64,000 bases of DNA from Saccharicrinis sp963663905 (lineage in GTDB: Bacteria > Bacteroidota > Bacteroidia > Bacteroidales > Marinilabiliaceae). The translations under genes were made by a program, and so were the position numbers. The stretch lies in assembly GCA_963663905.2 (NCBI GenBank), contig OY760657.1:930001-994000 (forward strand), written 5' to 3'. Below the pieces are notes generated by a model that worked only from the letters and a program-made list of their open reading frames with translations, ran no database searches and was not told the DNA's origin. Of the stretch, positions 52,139-62,283 are shown piece by piece (position 1 is the first letter of the stretch; each line of letters begins with the position of its first letter).

Positions 52139-55100
52139 ATGGAAAAGTTATCTAAATTAAATTTTCGAGAAAAGCTATCTCAATTATGGTTCTGTAGAAC
52201 TATAATAATGGTATCTTTTTTACTGCTTTTTGGATTAATCCCCTTAACTTCATTTGCACAGGGATTAAAAAATGTTTCAGGTAAAATTACAGATTCTGAA
52301 ACAGGAGAAGCAATTATTGGTGCTACCATTGTTGTTTCAGGTACAACTAATGGAACAATAACAGATGTTAATGGTGCATATAATATACAGGTATCCGAAG
52401 GTGCATCATTATTGTTTTCTTATATAGGTTATGTTTCTCAAACAATAACGGTAGGAGAAAATGCTCAAATTAATGTACAAATGGTAAGTGATTTGGCTGA
52501 ACTTGGTGAAGTTGTTGTTATTGCTTATGGTACAACAACAAGTAAAAACTTTACCGGATCAACAACTCAAATTAAAACAGCTGATTCTCCTTTAGCAGAA
52601 ATTCCTGCAACAGATGCAATGAGTGTTTTAAAGGGTACAGTACCAGGTATGACAGTTTCTCAGGAACAAGGAGCTGGTCAAACTTCAAGTTTATTAGTTC
52701 GTGGCCAAAAATCGATCAATACATCCGCGATTAGTCCTTTAATTGTATTGGATGGTGTTATTTTTATGGGAAATATGCGAGATATAGATCCTTCTTCTAT
52801 TGAGAGTATCTCAGTTTTAAAGGATGCAACTTCTGTTGCTGCATATGGATCAAGAGCTGCTAATGGTGTAGTAATGATTACATCTAAAAAAGGTCAGAAA
52901 GGAAAGCCTGTTATCACTTTTAATACATCAGTAGGTGTTTCTTCTGTAATTAATAAAGCAGATGTACTTAGTCCTGATAAATGGGTTGAAAAAGTAAACT
53001 TACTACAGGGATTGGATGCAAATGCAGATCCAACAAGCTGGATGTCTGACTTTGAAGATGAAAACTATGCAAATGGAAAAACAATTGATTGGCAGGACTA
53101 TGTAGAGAGAACTGGTACTAATCAAAATTATAACATTGCAGTTTCAGGAGCTAATGAAAAATTCAACTATTATTTTTCAGGATCGCATACAAAAACTGAA
53201 GGTGTTGTAATTGGAGATGATTATCAAAGAACAGCTTTCTCAACAAGACTAAAAGGAGATATTACTGATTGGTTAGAAGTAGGAACAAATGTAAACTTTT
53301 CTTTTAATGACTATTCTGGACCATCTGTTTATGATATTTATCAAGCTATACGCCTGACTCCATATGGACGTGCTTATAGAGATGAAGAGAATAAGTTATT
53401 AGAAAAATATCCTGCTACAGAAGGTATTTACAGAACTAATCCACTTTGGAATATGAAGAGTGGTACTATTGATGATCATGACGTATATTATACTACAGTT
53501 CTTAGCGGTCATGCAGTTGTTAAAGTGCCTTGGATTAAAGGATTAAAATATAGAACAAACTATTCTTATACAATTAAAAATATTGAAAGAGATTACTTTA
53601 CTCATGAAGGTAATTATGTAGCAGAAGGTACTTCTGATGATAGATATAGTGCTTCTGTTGTAAGTGATTATTTAGCTAAAGCGAATGGTTATTCAGCCAG
53701 AACAAATGATCTTGCATATGTTTGGGACAATATCTTGACATATACAACTGATTTTGGACAACATCATCTTGATTTAACAGCTGTTTATACTCGTGACTCA
53801 TATGACTATAAGTATAAAAAAATTACAGGTACAGACTTTTCTGCATTAGGTAATACTACTTTAGGTTATAATGGATTGTCGTATGCTGCAACACAAAAGA
53901 TTACCTCTATAAATAATACAGAAAGAACTAATATTGGTTATTTAGGTAGGTTAAGCTATAACTATAATCATAAGTACCATTTAACAGCATCTGTTCGTCG
54001 TGATGGAGCATCAGTATTTGGTAAAGATGAAAAATGGGGTGTGTTTCCAGCTGTAGGTGCAGGATGGACAATCTCTTCAGAAGATTTCATGAGCAACATG
54101 ACTGCTATTGATTACTTAAAACTTAAAGTTTCATGGGGTATTAATGGTAACCAGTCTTTAGATCCATACCAGACTTTATCAACAATTGCTTTAGGTCAAA
54201 ATGGAGGATATAGCTATTCTTATGGTAATGATTCGGAAGTAGAGTGGGGACAACGCGTAAATGTTTTAGGTAACACAACTTTAGGTTGGGAAGAAACAAC
54301 TTCGTTCAATGCCGGATTTGAGTTAACAATGTTTGATAGCAAAGTTAATTTAGATGTTGACGGATATGTATCAAAAACTAATAATCAGATTTTTAGCAGA
54401 AATATTCCTGTTATGGCAAATGGTATTACTACAATGGATGAAACCATGGGTCAGATTAACAACTGGGGATTGGAAGTAACCTTAAATACTACCAACTTTA
54501 AGAGAGGTGATTGGGAATGGAATTCAACTTTAACTTATTACATCAACAGAAACAAGTTGAAAGAGTTATATGGTGATGGTCAGGACGATATTTCAAATAG
54601 TTTATTCTTAAATCAATCTTTAGGTGCTATTTACGGATATAAACCAGTTGGTATTGTTCAGGCTGATGATACAGAATATATTGCAGCTAATGGTGCACAG
54701 GCCGGAGATGTTAAGTTCTGGGATAAAACAGGTGAAGGAACTATTACTTCTGATGACAGAACTATTTTAGGTTTCTCAAAAGAGAACTTTAGAATGTCAT
54801 TTGCAAATACAGTATCATATAAAGACTTCCAATTGTATGCTCTATTTAATGGTGTGTTTGGTGGTGGAGATTATTACAAACAAGCTAATATCTATGCATA
54901 CAGAACAGCAAGTGATGTGCCTTACGATAATAACTTAAACCACGGATGGTGGACTGCAGAAAATCAAAGTAATAAGTATCCTAGAGTAAATTACACAGAT
55001 GGAAGATTTACTCCTGTTCAAAGCAGAGGTTTTGTGAGGTTACAAAACTTAAACTTATCGTATAGATTTAAGCAAGACTGGGTTAAAGATTTAAAAATCG

Positions 55101-55255
55101 ACAACTTAAAAGTATTCTTTGCTGCTACTAACCTATTTACGATTACAAATTGGGAGGGTGGTGATCCTGAAACAGGACAAACTCTTGGAAGTGGATACTC
55201 TTATGGTTATCCTTTAAGTTCTACTTACTCAATTGGTGTTGATTTAAAATTTTAA
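52139..55255 (+). CDS. SusC-family TonB-linked outer-membrane transporter
   Basis: A 1038-residue TonB-dependent glycan importer starting at the ATG at 52139 (a TTG 24 bp upstream is in frame but unlikely). After the signal peptide ('LIPLTSFAQ') comes a carboxypeptidase-regulatory-like domain ('VSGKITDSETGEAIIGATIV'), the plug with 'LKGTVPGMTV', 'VRGQKSINTSAISPLIVLDG' and 'IESISVLKDATSVAAYGSRA', then the large barrel to 'SIGVDLKF'. This is the SusC/RagA pattern. With the SusD-like lipoprotein encoded 11 bp downstream it forms the lidded importer of the locus. Substrate is set by the associated enzymes (GH2, GH105, BNR_4), pointing to an acidic glycan. Confidence 0.97.
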   Translation: MEKLSKLNFREKLSQLWFCRTIIMVSFLLLFGLIPLTSFAQGLKNVSGKITDSETGEAIIGATIVVSGTTNGTITDVNGAYNIQVSEGASLLFSYIGYVSQTITVGENAQINVQMVSDLAELGEVVVIAYGTTTSKNFTGSTTQIKTADSPLAEIPATDAMSVLKGTVPGMTVSQEQGAGQTSSLLVRGQKSINTSAISPLIVLDGVIFMGNMRDIDPSSIESISVLKDATSVAAYGSRAANGVVMITSKKGQKGKPVITFNTSVGVSSVINKADVLSPDKWVEKVNLLQGLDANADPTSWMSDFEDENYANGKTIDWQDYVERTGTNQNYNIAVSGANEKFNYYFSGSHTKTEGVVIGDDYQRTAFSTRLKGDITDWLEVGTNVNFSFNDYSGPSVYDIYQAIRLTPYGRAYRDEENKLLEKYPATEGIYRTNPLWNMKSGTIDDHDVYYTTVLSGHAVVKVPWIKGLKYRTNYSYTIKNIERDYFTHEGNYVAEGTSDDRYSASVVSDYLAKANGYSARTNDLAYVWDNILTYTTDFGQHHLDLTAVYTRDSYDYKYKKITGTDFSALGNTTLGYNGLSYAATQKITSINNTERTNIGYLGRLSYNYNHKYHLTASVRRDGASVFGKDEKWGVFPAVGAGWTISSEDFMSNMTAIDYLKLKVSWGINGNQSLDPYQTLSTIALGQNGGYSYSYGNDSEVEWGQRVNVLGNTTLGWEETTSFNAGFELTMFDSKVNLDVDGYVSKTNNQIFSRNIPVMANGITTMDETMGQINNWGLEVTLNTTNFKRGDWEWNSTLTYYINRNKLKELYGDGQDDISNSLFLNQSLGAIYGYKPVGIVQADDTEYIAANGAQAGDVKFWDKTGEGTITSDDRTILGFSKENFRMSFANTVSYKDFQLYALFNGVFGGGDYYKQANIYAYRTASDVPYDNNLNHGWWTAENQSNKYPRVNYTDGRFTPVQSRGFVRLQNLNLSYRFKQDWVKDLKIDNLKVFFAATNLFTITNWEGGDPETGQTLGSGYSYGYPLSSTYSIGVDLKF

Positions 55256-55266
55256 TTTGTTGAAAA

Positions 55267-57012
55267 ATGAAAAGATTATCATATTATATAATTCTAAGTC
55301 TGTTGTTTTTAAGCATAATTCATACATCGTGTAACGATGAAGAATTTATCGAAGAAACTCCAACAACTTTCTATACAACAGAGAACTCCTTTAATACAGT
55401 TTCTCAGGTTAATGCAAGTGTTACTAATATGTATGTACATATTAGGTATTGGTATCAGAATGACTTTTTTATGAAAGGTCAGGGAGCTGATATGTTTGAT
55501 ACTCCTTACTGGAGATGTAGTGGTAATGGTTATTCAAACTATTCGTCATGGTCTTCGGAATATGGAAAGGTAAAAAGTCTTTGGGATGCATTTTATCAAT
55601 TGGTGAGTTATGCAAATCAGACTTTAGAAGGTGCTGAATCTGATAACGTAACTTGGGAAAATGAAGATGATTATAATTATGTTATTGCTCAATCGAAATT
55701 TTTCAGAGGTTTAGCATATTTAACATTAGGTGAATTATGGGGAGGTGTACCTATTGTAACTCAGTTTTATACTACTCCAAAATATGATTTTGTGAGATCA
55801 TCAAGAATGGAAACTTATCAACAAGCCATTACTGATTTAGAGGATGCATTGGAAGGTATGCCTGATTATCCTGCAGAGGCAGGGCGTATCGCAAAGGGTG
55901 TAACTTATCATTTTTTAGCAGAGGCATATTTGGCTTTAGCTATAGATCAGGATAATAATTCTCAATATTTAACTAAATCAACTGATTATGCATCAAAAGC
56001 AATAGCTCTTCATTCATTAATGACAAGTCGTTTTGGTTCAAGAGCCGAAGGTACAGGTGCAAAAGCAATGAATGGAGTTGAAGCTTATTACGAAGATGGA
56101 GATGTCTTCTTTGATTTATTTCAAAGAGGAAACTTAGATTACTCAGAAGGTAATACAGAATCGTTATGGGTACTACAAAACGATTATGAAATTTATAAGC
56201 AATATGGAGGTAATAATTATCTTTCATATCCTCGCGAATTCTCTCCTGTTTTAAGAAATGCAAACTGGAATTCTACATATAAAGAAAGTAATTCATCTCC
56301 ATGGCCTTCAATGATTGATGCTTATGTAGGAGGTAGAGGTGTGTCAAGTATTGCTCCAACAGAAATGGCTCAAAATACAGTTTGGGAAGGAGTATATTGG
56401 GATGATATCAGAAACAGTGCGGTGAATATGCGAAGAGAATTTGTTTGTAAAGATGAATCTTCTTCATATTACGGAGTACTTGTAACTGAAGATATGTTAG
56501 ATCAAAACACTCTTGAAAACCTTTATCCAATCAGTTCAAAATTAGCTCCAATTGATGACTGGGGTTATGAAGATTTAGAAGATGGAGGTAATAGATCAAA
56601 TATGTATCGTGACGAGTATGCAACCAGATTAGCTGAAACTTATCTTTTAAGAGCTGAGGCATATTTTAGATCAGGACAATCTGGTTTAGCTGCTGCTGAT
56701 ATTAATGAATTACGCAATAGAGCACAATGTTCCTATTTAGTTTCAAGTGGAGATGTATCTATTGACCTAATTTTAGATGAAAGAGCTCGTGAGCTTTATG
56801 GTGAAGAACGCAGATGGTGTACATTATTAAGAATGGGTGGTACTGTTGCTGTAGACCGAATTTCTAAATACGGATATTTCTCTGGATCTGAAAGTTCTTT
56901 CTATCAAGGTTCAAGTGCGCAACCTTCAGGATGGAATTTGTTTCCTATTCCACAAACGGTTATTGATGCAAACTTAGAGGCTGTTCTTGAACAAAATGAT
57001 GGTTGGGAATAA
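55267..57012 (+). CDS. SusD-family glycan-binding lipoprotein
   Basis: A 581-residue surface lipoprotein (lipobox 'IIHTSC', Cys22). The RagB/SusD fold shows in 'EETPTTFYTTENSFNT' at the N terminus, the TPR-like helices 'AQSKFFRGLAYLTLGELWGG' and 'ETYLLRAEAYFRSGQSGLAA', and 'INELRNRA' and 'ILDERARELYGEERRW' near the C terminus, all classic SusD motifs in correct order. It closes over the SusC-type channel and captures oligosaccharides. It starts 11 bp after that gene. Two hairpins follow before the next enzyme gene, likely lowering expression of the downstream genes relative to the transporter. Confidence 0.97.
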   Translation: MKRLSYYIILSLLFLSIIHTSCNDEEFIEETPTTFYTTENSFNTVSQVNASVTNMYVHIRYWYQNDFFMKGQGADMFDTPYWRCSGNGYSNYSSWSSEYGKVKSLWDAFYQLVSYANQTLEGAESDNVTWENEDDYNYVIAQSKFFRGLAYLTLGELWGGVPIVTQFYTTPKYDFVRSSRMETYQQAITDLEDALEGMPDYPAEAGRIAKGVTYHFLAEAYLALAIDQDNNSQYLTKSTDYASKAIALHSLMTSRFGSRAEGTGAKAMNGVEAYYEDGDVFFDLFQRGNLDYSEGNTESLWVLQNDYEIYKQYGGNNYLSYPREFSPVLRNANWNSTYKESNSSPWPSMIDAYVGGRGVSSIAPTEMAQNTVWEGVYWDDIRNSAVNMRREFVCKDESSSYYGVLVTEDMLDQNTLENLYPISSKLAPIDDWGYEDLEDGGNRSNMYRDEYATRLAETYLLRAEAYFRSGQSGLAAADINELRNRAQCSYLVSSGDVSIDLILDERARELYGEERRWCTLLRMGGTVAVDRISKYGYFSGSESSFYQGSSAQPSGWNLFPIPQTVIDANLEAVLEQNDGWE

Positions 57013-57023
57013 ATAAAAAAGAT

Positions 57024-57103
57024 CAGGCTATATGAATTCATGCAGCGTAACGAATTATAGCCTGTTATATTGGCAAGGGAGATTGAAATCTTCAATCTCC
57101 CTT
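57024..57103 (+). terminator. Double stem-loop after the susD-type gene
   Basis: First hairpin: CAGGCTATA (57024-57032) with TATAGCCTG (57056-57064). Second: AAGGGAGATTGAA (57075-57087) with TTCAATCTCCCTT (57091-57103), a perfect 13-bp stem with a 3-base loop followed by AATTTT. It probably acts as a partial terminator or 3' end stabiliser. The rest of the 418-bp gap to the GH2 gene is AT-rich and empty of genes. Confidence 0.75.
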
Positions 57104-57430
57104 AATTTTCAAATTAAAGAAAAGTAAAGCTCTTATTAATATGGATAGCCTTTTTGATTAATATTTAAACCCTTTTTTGAAAAAATACTATTGTTTGATT
57201 GATTATTACCACTAATAACTTTTAAAAACTTAAATCTTTACGATCTCAGTAAAAAATGAAATTATGAAGTGCTATATGGCAGAAGATTTTGGATAATACA
57301 ATATTCATAATCTTGTGATATATGATAACATGTGAAGTAGATTTCTGAGTTTGATTATAATACGATCAAGGTTTAAAGTATTAGAGAAATAATAGAAAAC
57401 AAATAATATAAAATTAAAAGCATCATTATC

Positions 57431-60400
57431 ATGCAGAAGTCATTGTTATTACTGGTTTTATTAGTTTGCGGAACCGTTTTTGGTCAGGATAAAGCTCCTG
57501 AGTGGGAGAATCCTCATGTGTTTGGGATCAATAAGGAAAAAACCAGGGCTACTTTTATGCCTTATCAAAGTAAAGAGGCAGCAATAAAAAACAATTATAA
57601 AGAATCAGATTGGTATTTGTCGTTAAATGGAATCTGGAAGTTTAACTGGGTTTATAAGCCCGAAGACAGACCAAAAGATTTTTTTGCTGATAACTATGAT
57701 GTTTCAGGATGGGGTGAAATGCCGGTTCCGGGTAATTGGGAGCTGAATGGCTATGGAACACCGATATATACTAACATTAATTATCCCTTCCCTAAAAATC
57801 CTCCGTTTATTGATCATAGCCATAATCCTGTAGGTAGCTATAAACGTAGTTTTACTTTACCTGAAAATTGGAAAAACCGCAGAGTTTATATTCATTTCGA
57901 AAGTGGTGCAGCGGCAATGTATGTTTGGGTGAATGGAGAAAAAGTTGGTTATAGCCAAAATACTAAAAGTCCAACTGAGTTTGATATTACAGCATATGTT
58001 AAGCCAGGCGAAAATAAAGTTTCTATTGAGGCTTATCGTTGGAGTGATGGTTCGTATTTAGAAGATCAGGATTTTTGGAGATTGTCAGGTTTCGACCGAG
58101 GAATATATTTATATAGTACTGATCAAATCAGAATAGCTGACTTTTTTGCAAAAGCTGGATTAGACAGCAAATATCAAAACGGAATTTTAGATGTGGATAT
58201 TGAAGTTGCCAATAAGGTAGCTGAAAGTAAAGCAGCTGAAATCAGCATCACATTACAGGATAAGAATGGCAAAACAATTCTTGAATCCGGATCCAGTGTT
58301 GATCTTAATGGAAATAGTAACGAAAAAGTAAACATTAAAGCAGAGGTTAAAAATGCTTTAAAATGGAGTAACGAAACGCCTGAATTATATACGCTGTTAC
58401 TAACATTAAAAGATAATCAGGGTAAGTTGATTGAGGCAACATCGTGTAAAGTTGGTTTCAGAACAGTTGAAATCAAAGATGCTCAGTTAATGGTTAATGG
58501 AAAACCTGTTTTAGTACGTGGAGTAAATTTACATGAGCATAATGCATTAACAGGCCATGTAATTGATAAAGAAACCATGCTCAAAGATATTGAATTGATG
58601 AAACAGCATAATATCAATGCTGTTCGTATGAGTCACTATCCTCAAAATCCATTATGGTATGAGTTATGCGACCAATATGGATTGTTTCTTGTGGATGAAG
58701 CCAATATTGAAGCACATGCAATGGGAGCTGAATGGCAGGCTTGGTTCGATAAAAATGTTCATACTGCATATAGTCCCGATTGGGCTGATGCTCATAAAGA
58801 CAGAGTGGAGCGTTTGTTTGAACGCGATAAAAACCACCCTTCGGTTATTATCTGGAGTATGGGTAATGAGTGCGGTAACGGACCTGTATTTTATGATATT
58901 TACGATTGGTTGAAAAAGACAGATCCTACTCGTATGGTTCAGTTTGAACAGGCTGGCGAAAACAGAAACACAGATATCGTTTGTCCGATGTATCCGGGTA
59001 TTGAATCCATGAAAAAATATGCACAAAGAACTGATGTTGAGCGTCCTTTTATCATGTGCGAATATTCTCACGCTATGGGTAACAGTAACGGAAACTTTCA
59101 GGAGTATTTTGATATTATCAACTCAAGCAAACAAATGCAGGGCGGATTTATCTGGGACTGGGTTGATCAGGGTATTAAGGCTACTGATGATTCAGGAAGA
59201 GATTACTTTGCTTATGGTGGCGATATAGGTGGATACAAGTACACTCACGATGAAAACTTCTGTGCCAATGGAGTGGTTTCGGCTGATCGTATTCCTCATC
59301 CGGGCTTAAATGAAGTAAAGAAAGTATATCAGGATATTTTATTTTCATCTGATGATATCAGTACTGGTTCATTGACTATTAAAAACATCTTTTTATATAA
59401 CGATCTTAAAAACTACTCTTTTAAATGGGTATTAAAAAAGAATGGAGTTGTTGTTACTGAGAAACCTTTTAAAGTTTCTTTAGCAGGAGGTTTAACAAAA
59501 ACTATCAAACTGCCATTACCTAAAATATCTGTTCAAAAAGGCGAAGAATATACAGTTGATGTATATGCATATATCATTAATAAAACTGAGTTTTTACCTG
59601 CCGGATTCGAAATTGCACGTGAACAGTTTATGTTGGATGCAAATAACTACTTTGCGAATGAAACTTCAGGTAATGGAACTGTAAATGTAGAAGATAAAGA
59701 CAATCGTATTTATGTTACAGCGGGTAAGGTAGAGGTTAGAATTGATAAGTGGAGCGGATTATTATCATCATATAAAGTTGATGGACAAAACTTATTGAAT
59801 GGAGGTCCGGAGCCTGATTTTTGGAGAGCTCCTACTGATAATGATTATGGTAACGGAATGCCATCGAGATTAAATATATGGCGTGCTGCAGGAAATAACA
59901 GAAGTGTAAAATCGGTTGATGTTACTAAAGAAGAAGGAAAAGTAATTGTAACAAGCAACCTTTGGTTAAATGATGTTACAAGTGATTATACTATTGTTTA
60001 CACCATTTATGCTGATGGTAAAACAAAAGTTGAAGCTAAATGGGTGGCTGGTAGAGATGGTTTACCTGAGATTCCTCGTTTTGGAATGCAAATGCGTTTG
60101 GGTAATGATTTTGATCAGTTTAACTATTACGGTCGTGGACCATGGGAAAACTACTCGGATAGAAATACTGCAAGCTTTTTAGGAATTTATTCAAGCCCGG
60201 TTGCTGATCAACAGGTTGATTATATCCGACCACAGGAAAATGGAAATAAAACAGATGTAAGATGGCTTACATTAACCAATAAAAATGGTGTGGGAATTAA
60301 AATTGAAGGTATGCAACCATTAAGTGTTAAAGTTGCTCATAATCCTTCGGAGGATATTGATGCCGGTTTAACTAAAAAACAAATGCATCCAAGTGATGTA

Positions 60401-60547
60401 ACTCCTCGTCATCAGGTGTATTTAAATGTTGATTTAAAACAACGTGGTTTAGGAGGTGATGATAGCTGGGGACGTTATCCTCATCAACAATACTTGTTGT
60501 TAGAAAAGACTTATAGCTATGGATTTATAATTAGTCCTGTAAAATAA
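57431..60547 (+). CDS. GH2 beta-galactosidase (LacZ-type)
   Basis: A 1038-residue exported GH2 enzyme with signal peptide 'LLVCGTVFGQ'. Domain order is that of LacZ: sugar-binding jelly roll (about 60-230, 'GTPIYTNINYPFPKNPP', 'GSYLEDQDFWRLSG'), immunoglobulin-like domain, TIM barrel with acid/base Glu480 in 'WSMGNECGNG' and nucleophile Glu544 in 'FIMCEYSHAMGN', then a second Ig domain and the C-terminal Bgal_small_N domain ('FWRAPTDNDYGNGMPSRL', 'YYGRGPWENYSDR'). It removes beta-linked galactose (related enzymes can act on other beta-hexosides). It is the first enzyme gene after the transporter pair. Confidence 0.95.
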   Translation: MQKSLLLLVLLVCGTVFGQDKAPEWENPHVFGINKEKTRATFMPYQSKEAAIKNNYKESDWYLSLNGIWKFNWVYKPEDRPKDFFADNYDVSGWGEMPVPGNWELNGYGTPIYTNINYPFPKNPPFIDHSHNPVGSYKRSFTLPENWKNRRVYIHFESGAAAMYVWVNGEKVGYSQNTKSPTEFDITAYVKPGENKVSIEAYRWSDGSYLEDQDFWRLSGFDRGIYLYSTDQIRIADFFAKAGLDSKYQNGILDVDIEVANKVAESKAAEISITLQDKNGKTILESGSSVDLNGNSNEKVNIKAEVKNALKWSNETPELYTLLLTLKDNQGKLIEATSCKVGFRTVEIKDAQLMVNGKPVLVRGVNLHEHNALTGHVIDKETMLKDIELMKQHNINAVRMSHYPQNPLWYELCDQYGLFLVDEANIEAHAMGAEWQAWFDKNVHTAYSPDWADAHKDRVERLFERDKNHPSVIIWSMGNECGNGPVFYDIYDWLKKTDPTRMVQFEQAGENRNTDIVCPMYPGIESMKKYAQRTDVERPFIMCEYSHAMGNSNGNFQEYFDIINSSKQMQGGFIWDWVDQGIKATDDSGRDYFAYGGDIGGYKYTHDENFCANGVVSADRIPHPGLNEVKKVYQDILFSSDDISTGSLTIKNIFLYNDLKNYSFKWVLKKNGVVVTEKPFKVSLAGGLTKTIKLPLPKISVQKGEEYTVDVYAYIINKTEFLPAGFEIAREQFMLDANNYFANETSGNGTVNVEDKDNRIYVTAGKVEVRIDKWSGLLSSYKVDGQNLLNGGPEPDFWRAPTDNDYGNGMPSRLNIWRAAGNNRSVKSVDVTKEEGKVIVTSNLWLNDVTSDYTIVYTIYADGKTKVEAKWVAGRDGLPEIPRFGMQMRLGNDFDQFNYYGRGPWENYSDRNTASFLGIYSSPVADQQVDYIRPQENGNKTDVRWLTLTNKNGVGIKIEGMQPLSVKVAHNPSEDIDAGLTKKQMHPSDVTPRHQVYLNVDLKQRGLGGDDSWGRYPHQQYLLLEKTYSYGFIISPVK

Positions 60548-60605
60548 AAGTGTAATACAAATCTCAGTGAAAACTGGAGAGTATATAATATTAGAACAAG
60601 AAATA

Positions 60606-61769
60606 ATGGGCAATATTAAGAACTTGGCGATCGTTTGGCTCACGCTATTATTTGTAGCATGTGCTCCAACGAATAAAAAAGAAGAGGGAGATTCCTCGTA
60701 CTTATCGACATTAAGTAAGCAGGATGTTTTATCAACAGTCATTAAAGTAAATGATTATTGGCAAAATACAAATCCTGAACATGGTCGTGCATTTTGGGAT
60801 AACGCAGCTTATCATACCGGTAATATGGCAGCTTATGCTATTACTAAAGATGAAAAGTATAAAGCTTATTCAGAGGCATGGGCGGTGCATAACGAATGGA
60901 AAGGTGCAAAATCAGATGATAAAGCGGTATGGAAGTACAATTATGGTGAGAATGATGAGCATGTTTTATTTGGCGACTGGCAAATTTGCTTTCAAACCTA
61001 TGTTGATTTGTTTAATCTGGATGAAGTAAAAGATTCATCAAAAATTGCCCGTGCCATTGAAGTAATGGAATATGAAATGAGCACAGAAGCCAATGATTAC
61101 TGGTGGTGGGCTGATGGATTATATATGGTTATGCCTGTAATGACCAAACTTTATAAGGTTACAGGAAATGAATTGTACCTTACTAAATTATATGAGTATT
61201 TTAAATATGCACAAAGTATCATGTATGATGAGGAAACAGGTTTGTTTTTCAGGGATGCTAAATATATTTATCCAAAACATAAATCAGCAAATGGTTTAAA
61301 AGATTTTTGGGCCAGAGGCGATGGATGGGTGTTTGCCGGATTGGCTAAAATTATTCAGGATATGCCTGATGATTATACTCATAAAGCTGAGTTTATTGAA
61401 ATATATAAAAAGATGGCGGTAACATTAAAGGGTGTTCAACAAGCTGAAGGTTACTGGACACGCAGTATTTTAGATCCGGAACATGCACCGGGTCCTGAAA
61501 CAAGTGGTACTGCATTTTTTACCTACGGATATCTTTGGGGGATGAATAATGGATTACTTAGCAAAGCAGATTATACTTCGGTAGTAGATAAATCCTGGAA
61601 ATATTTAACCACTGTAGCATTACAAGAGGATGGAAAATTAGGTTACGTTCAACCTATTGGAGAAAGAGCTATTCCCGGACAAACTGTTGATGAAAACTCC
61701 ACAGCTAACTTTGGTGTAGGTGCATTTTTATTAGCGGGTTCAGAGATGTATAAATTTCTTGAAAAATAA
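60606..61769 (+). CDS. GH105 unsaturated uronyl hydrolase, lipoprotein
   Basis: A 387-residue GH88/GH105-type enzyme on an (alpha/alpha)6 barrel. The ATG at 60606 gives a correct lipoprotein signal ('LTLLFVACAP'); the longer frame from GTG at 60567 would not. Visible motifs: 'WDNAAYHTGNMAAYAI', 'EHVLFGDWQICFQTYVDL', 'WWWADGLYMVMPVM' with the conserved Asp, 'DFWARGDGWVFAGLAKI' with the second Asp, and 'GPETSGTAFFTYGYLWG'. These enzymes hydrate and release the unsaturated uronic acid that a lyase leaves at the end of oligosaccharides, as in rhamnogalacturonan or ulvan breakdown. A lyase is therefore expected nearby; the BNR_4 protein downstream is a candidate. Confidence 0.93.
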   Translation: MGNIKNLAIVWLTLLFVACAPTNKKEEGDSSYLSTLSKQDVLSTVIKVNDYWQNTNPEHGRAFWDNAAYHTGNMAAYAITKDEKYKAYSEAWAVHNEWKGAKSDDKAVWKYNYGENDEHVLFGDWQICFQTYVDLFNLDEVKDSSKIARAIEVMEYEMSTEANDYWWWADGLYMVMPVMTKLYKVTGNELYLTKLYEYFKYAQSIMYDEETGLFFRDAKYIYPKHKSANGLKDFWARGDGWVFAGLAKIIQDMPDDYTHKAEFIEIYKKMAVTLKGVQQAEGYWTRSILDPEHAPGPETSGTAFFTYGYLWGMNNGLLSKADYTSVVDKSWKYLTTVALQEDGKLGYVQPIGERAIPGQTVDENSTANFGVGAFLLAGSEMYKFLEK

Positions 61770-61775
61770 TTGTGT

Positions 61776-61826
61776 AATGCATTATTCTCTAAAGCATATT
61801 TTTTAGGGAGTAATGCATATTTTTTA
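61776..61826 (+). terminator. Intrinsic terminator after the GH105 gene
   Basis: ATGCATTA (61777-61784) pairs with TAATGCAT (61811-61818), extended inside by CTCTAAA with TTTAGGG, and followed by a T6 run. Confidence 0.7.
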
Positions 61827-61839
61827 TTTGTAGTTGTTT

Positions 61840-62100
61840 GTAAAGATTAGCAAGGACTATAAGATGTATGTATATATTCTGGTTTTGTAATTAAGCGTAA
61901 TGAAGGGGTAACTAAACCGCCTTCATGTAAAAGCGTTAAAAAAATAAGTAAACGGAGCGTTAAGAAAGAAAAGCTGTTTGAGCGCAGCGAGTTCTTTTCT
62001 TTTAGCGAAGAGAACTTATTTTTAGCTTTTTCATGGCAGCGGCGGCTTTTTTTGTTTACTTTTTTGAGCTGTAGCAAAAAAGTAAAAGCCTGTCTGGCTT
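61840..62100. repeat. Hairpin-rich intergenic repeat, Bacteroidota-type
   Basis: A stretch unlike its neighbours: 'ACGGAGCGTTAAG', 'GAGCGCAGCGAG' and 'GCAGCGGCGGC' are GC-rich words in AT-rich surroundings. It ends with the near-palindrome TTTACTTTTTTG (62055-62066) / CAAAAAAGTAAA (62075-62086). The minus-strand frame across it gives a Lys/Ser/Leu-rich peptide with no protein character. Sequences of this look recur between genes in Bacteroidota genomes, in my recollection. The rest of the gap to 62283 is AT-rich and empty. Confidence 0.5.
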
Positions 62101-62283
62101 GAAGACAAAATGTAATCTATTAAAAACATTACTTTTAGAATACTTTTCGATATATAATGTAGACAATGGCTTTAATTACGACAATTTTATATTAAAAAGC
62201 ATAAAAATTTAATGATCCAGAACAATTATTACAGGCTCATTAAATTTTTTTTGTTTAAAATAGCAAACCTTAAAAAGTAAAAA

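Noticed and set aside
61847..62077. Minus-strand open frame of 76 codons
   Set aside because: Lies in hairpin-rich repeat DNA. The peptide is Lys/Ser/Leu-biased with no domain features.
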